Shown in pieces: positions 7,560-7,976 of a stretch of 7,976 bases of DNA (position 1 is the first letter of the stretch; the number at the start of each line of letters is the position of its first letter). Made by a program: the position numbers and the translations under genes. Source of the DNA: CBCXVS01 sp965178525 (GTDB taxonomy: Bacteria > Tectomicrobia > Entotheonellia > Entotheonellales > Entotheonellaceae); contig CBCXVS010000320.1 of NCBI GenBank assembly GCA_965178525.1, positions 1 to 7,976 of the forward strand. Direction: 5' to 3'. Under the pieces are notes generated by a model that saw nothing but the letters and a program-made list of their open reading frames with translations, was not told where the DNA came from and did not search any database.

Positions 7560-7814
7560 CTAAGGGCCTTGGAACTCTCGTTCGAATTCTTCTAGCGTGA
7601 TGGTCCCACCAGGTTCAGCCAGCGCCTCTTCTGCGATTACACCGTCGATCTCATCCCCCACCTCGTGTAAGACGTCGAGGTCGCCCATTGGGATGACCCC
7701 AGCGAGTTCAATACCCTCTGCCGTTGTTATCACGACATGCTGACCGTCTGCCACTTTGTCGAGGATGTTCGTCAGCGCGACACGCTGCTTTTCTGTGAGT
7801 TCGATGTAGATCAT
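7560..7814 (-). CDS. Phd/YefM-like antitoxin of a type II toxin-antitoxin pair
   Basis: This 84-residue acidic protein is convergent to the operon. Its N-terminal half has the short antitoxin fold pattern: a leading strand MIYIEL, a helix (about 7-23), then GQHVVITTAEGIELAGVIPMGDLDVL (about 24-49), the motif in which Phd/YefM-type proteins place 'v-I-T-x-x-G-x-x-x-a-v-l-x-p-x-x-d-l'. The C-terminal third is acidic (DEIDGVIAEEALAE, then TITLEEFEREF), as expected for the tail that wraps and blocks the toxin. In intact systems the antitoxin also binds DNA to repress its own operon. The toxin start follows 4 bases downstream but is truncated, so this antitoxin is probably orphaned. Its start ATG (complement of 7812-7814) has only a distant GAAAGG about 14 bases upstream, while an in-frame TGA lies four codons before the ATG and rules out a longer form. 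The exact antitoxin subfamily is uncertain. Confidence 0.75.
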   Translation of the reverse strand: MIYIELTEKQRVALTNILDKVADGQHVVITTAEGIELAGVIPMGDLDVLHEVGDEIDGVIAEEALAEPGGTITLEEFEREFQGP

Positions 7815-7976
7815 TCTATCACTTCAGACCTTTCACTACTCACCACTCATTCTGTTTCAGTACTTACTGGCGTTGAAAAAAGACCTGGAGGAGTTGGTCT
7901 TTAAACCGAAGTTCCTCCCGTGATTCGGCGACAACTTGTTGAAATAAAAACTCAAAAGCCTGAAACGAATTGACCT
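7815..7976. other. Right flank with unassigned short open frames
   Basis: The region upstream of the antitoxin gene carries no recognised gene. On the minus strand one frame is open from the window edge to TAA at 7864-7866 (36 codons, rich in F, Q and E) and could be the 3' end of a gene entering from the right. On the plus strand, in the same codon register, another frame stays open to TGA at 7919-7921 and includes LLALKKDLEELVFKPKFLP. One must be the shadow of the other, and both may be chance. The stretch 7834-7847 has a loose 7-bp tandem pattern (CACTACT/CACCACT). The antitoxin promoter should lie here, but I see no convincing -35/-10 pair. Confidence 0.3.
7876..7902 (-). terminator. Perfect hairpin with T-rich tail on the minus strand
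   Basis: AAAGACC at 7879-7885 and GGTCTTT at 7896-7902 form a perfect 7-bp inverted repeat with a 10-base loop. Read on the minus strand, the stem runs directly into more T residues (six A at 7876-7881 on the plus strand), the shape of an intrinsic terminator for a gene entering from the right. Only three of the seven pairs are G-C. It lies before the TAA at 7864-7866 of the open minus frame, so it cannot be both a terminator and the inside of that frame. Confidence 0.3.

Overview
The window reads as a bacterial draft contig of fairly high G+C content. It contains a scaffold gap of ten Ns and carries a cobalamin (vitamin B12) cobalt-insertion operon on the plus strand. The species cannot be fixed from the sequence. 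A large CobN subunit partnered by a magnesium-chelatase-like ChlD protein, rather than CobS/CobT, occurs in many phyla. The codon bias and the remains of a toxin-antitoxin pair only indicate a bacterium with some genome turnover.

Layout. Bases 1-343 are more A+T-rich and hold no gene I can name. A sigma70-like promoter (TTGACA at 344-349, TAAGAT at 368-373) leads into a long leader. The leader holds a clear adenosylcobalamin riboswitch (about 396-568, with the B12 box at 545-561) and a weak terminator-like hairpin with a T6 tract (623-650) that competes with another hairpin. Three tightly packed genes follow. The first (711-1694) encodes a thioredoxin-like [2Fe-2S] ferredoxin domain fused to a DUF1579-like beta-barrel domain. 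The second is cobN (1709-5487), interrupted by the gap at 2407-2416. The third (5490-7475) is a ChlD-type AAA+/VWA ATPase of 661 residues. Spacings are 14 and 2 bp, and the ribosome binding sites of cobN and chlD overlap the end of the preceding gene.

How it works together. When cobalamin is scarce the riboswitch should allow expression. CobN binds hydrogenobyrinic acid a,c-diamide and Co2+, the AAA+/VWA protein supplies ATP-driven remodelling, and the product is cob(II)yrinic acid a,c-diamide. The ferredoxin fusion is a candidate redox or metal-handling partner, which is inference. No separate small ATPase subunit gene (chlI) is present. A possible recoding site sits exactly between the AAA+ and linker regions of chlD, where a -1 shift would give a ChlI-sized product.

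Right flank. A small Phd/YefM-like antitoxin gene (7560-7814, minus) faces the operon. Four bases downstream of it starts a RelE/ParE-type toxin gene that is recognisable for only 25 codons and then runs into the antisense of chlD, so the toxin is truncated at the operon boundary. The last 160 bp hold a hairpin and a short open frame of uncertain meaning.
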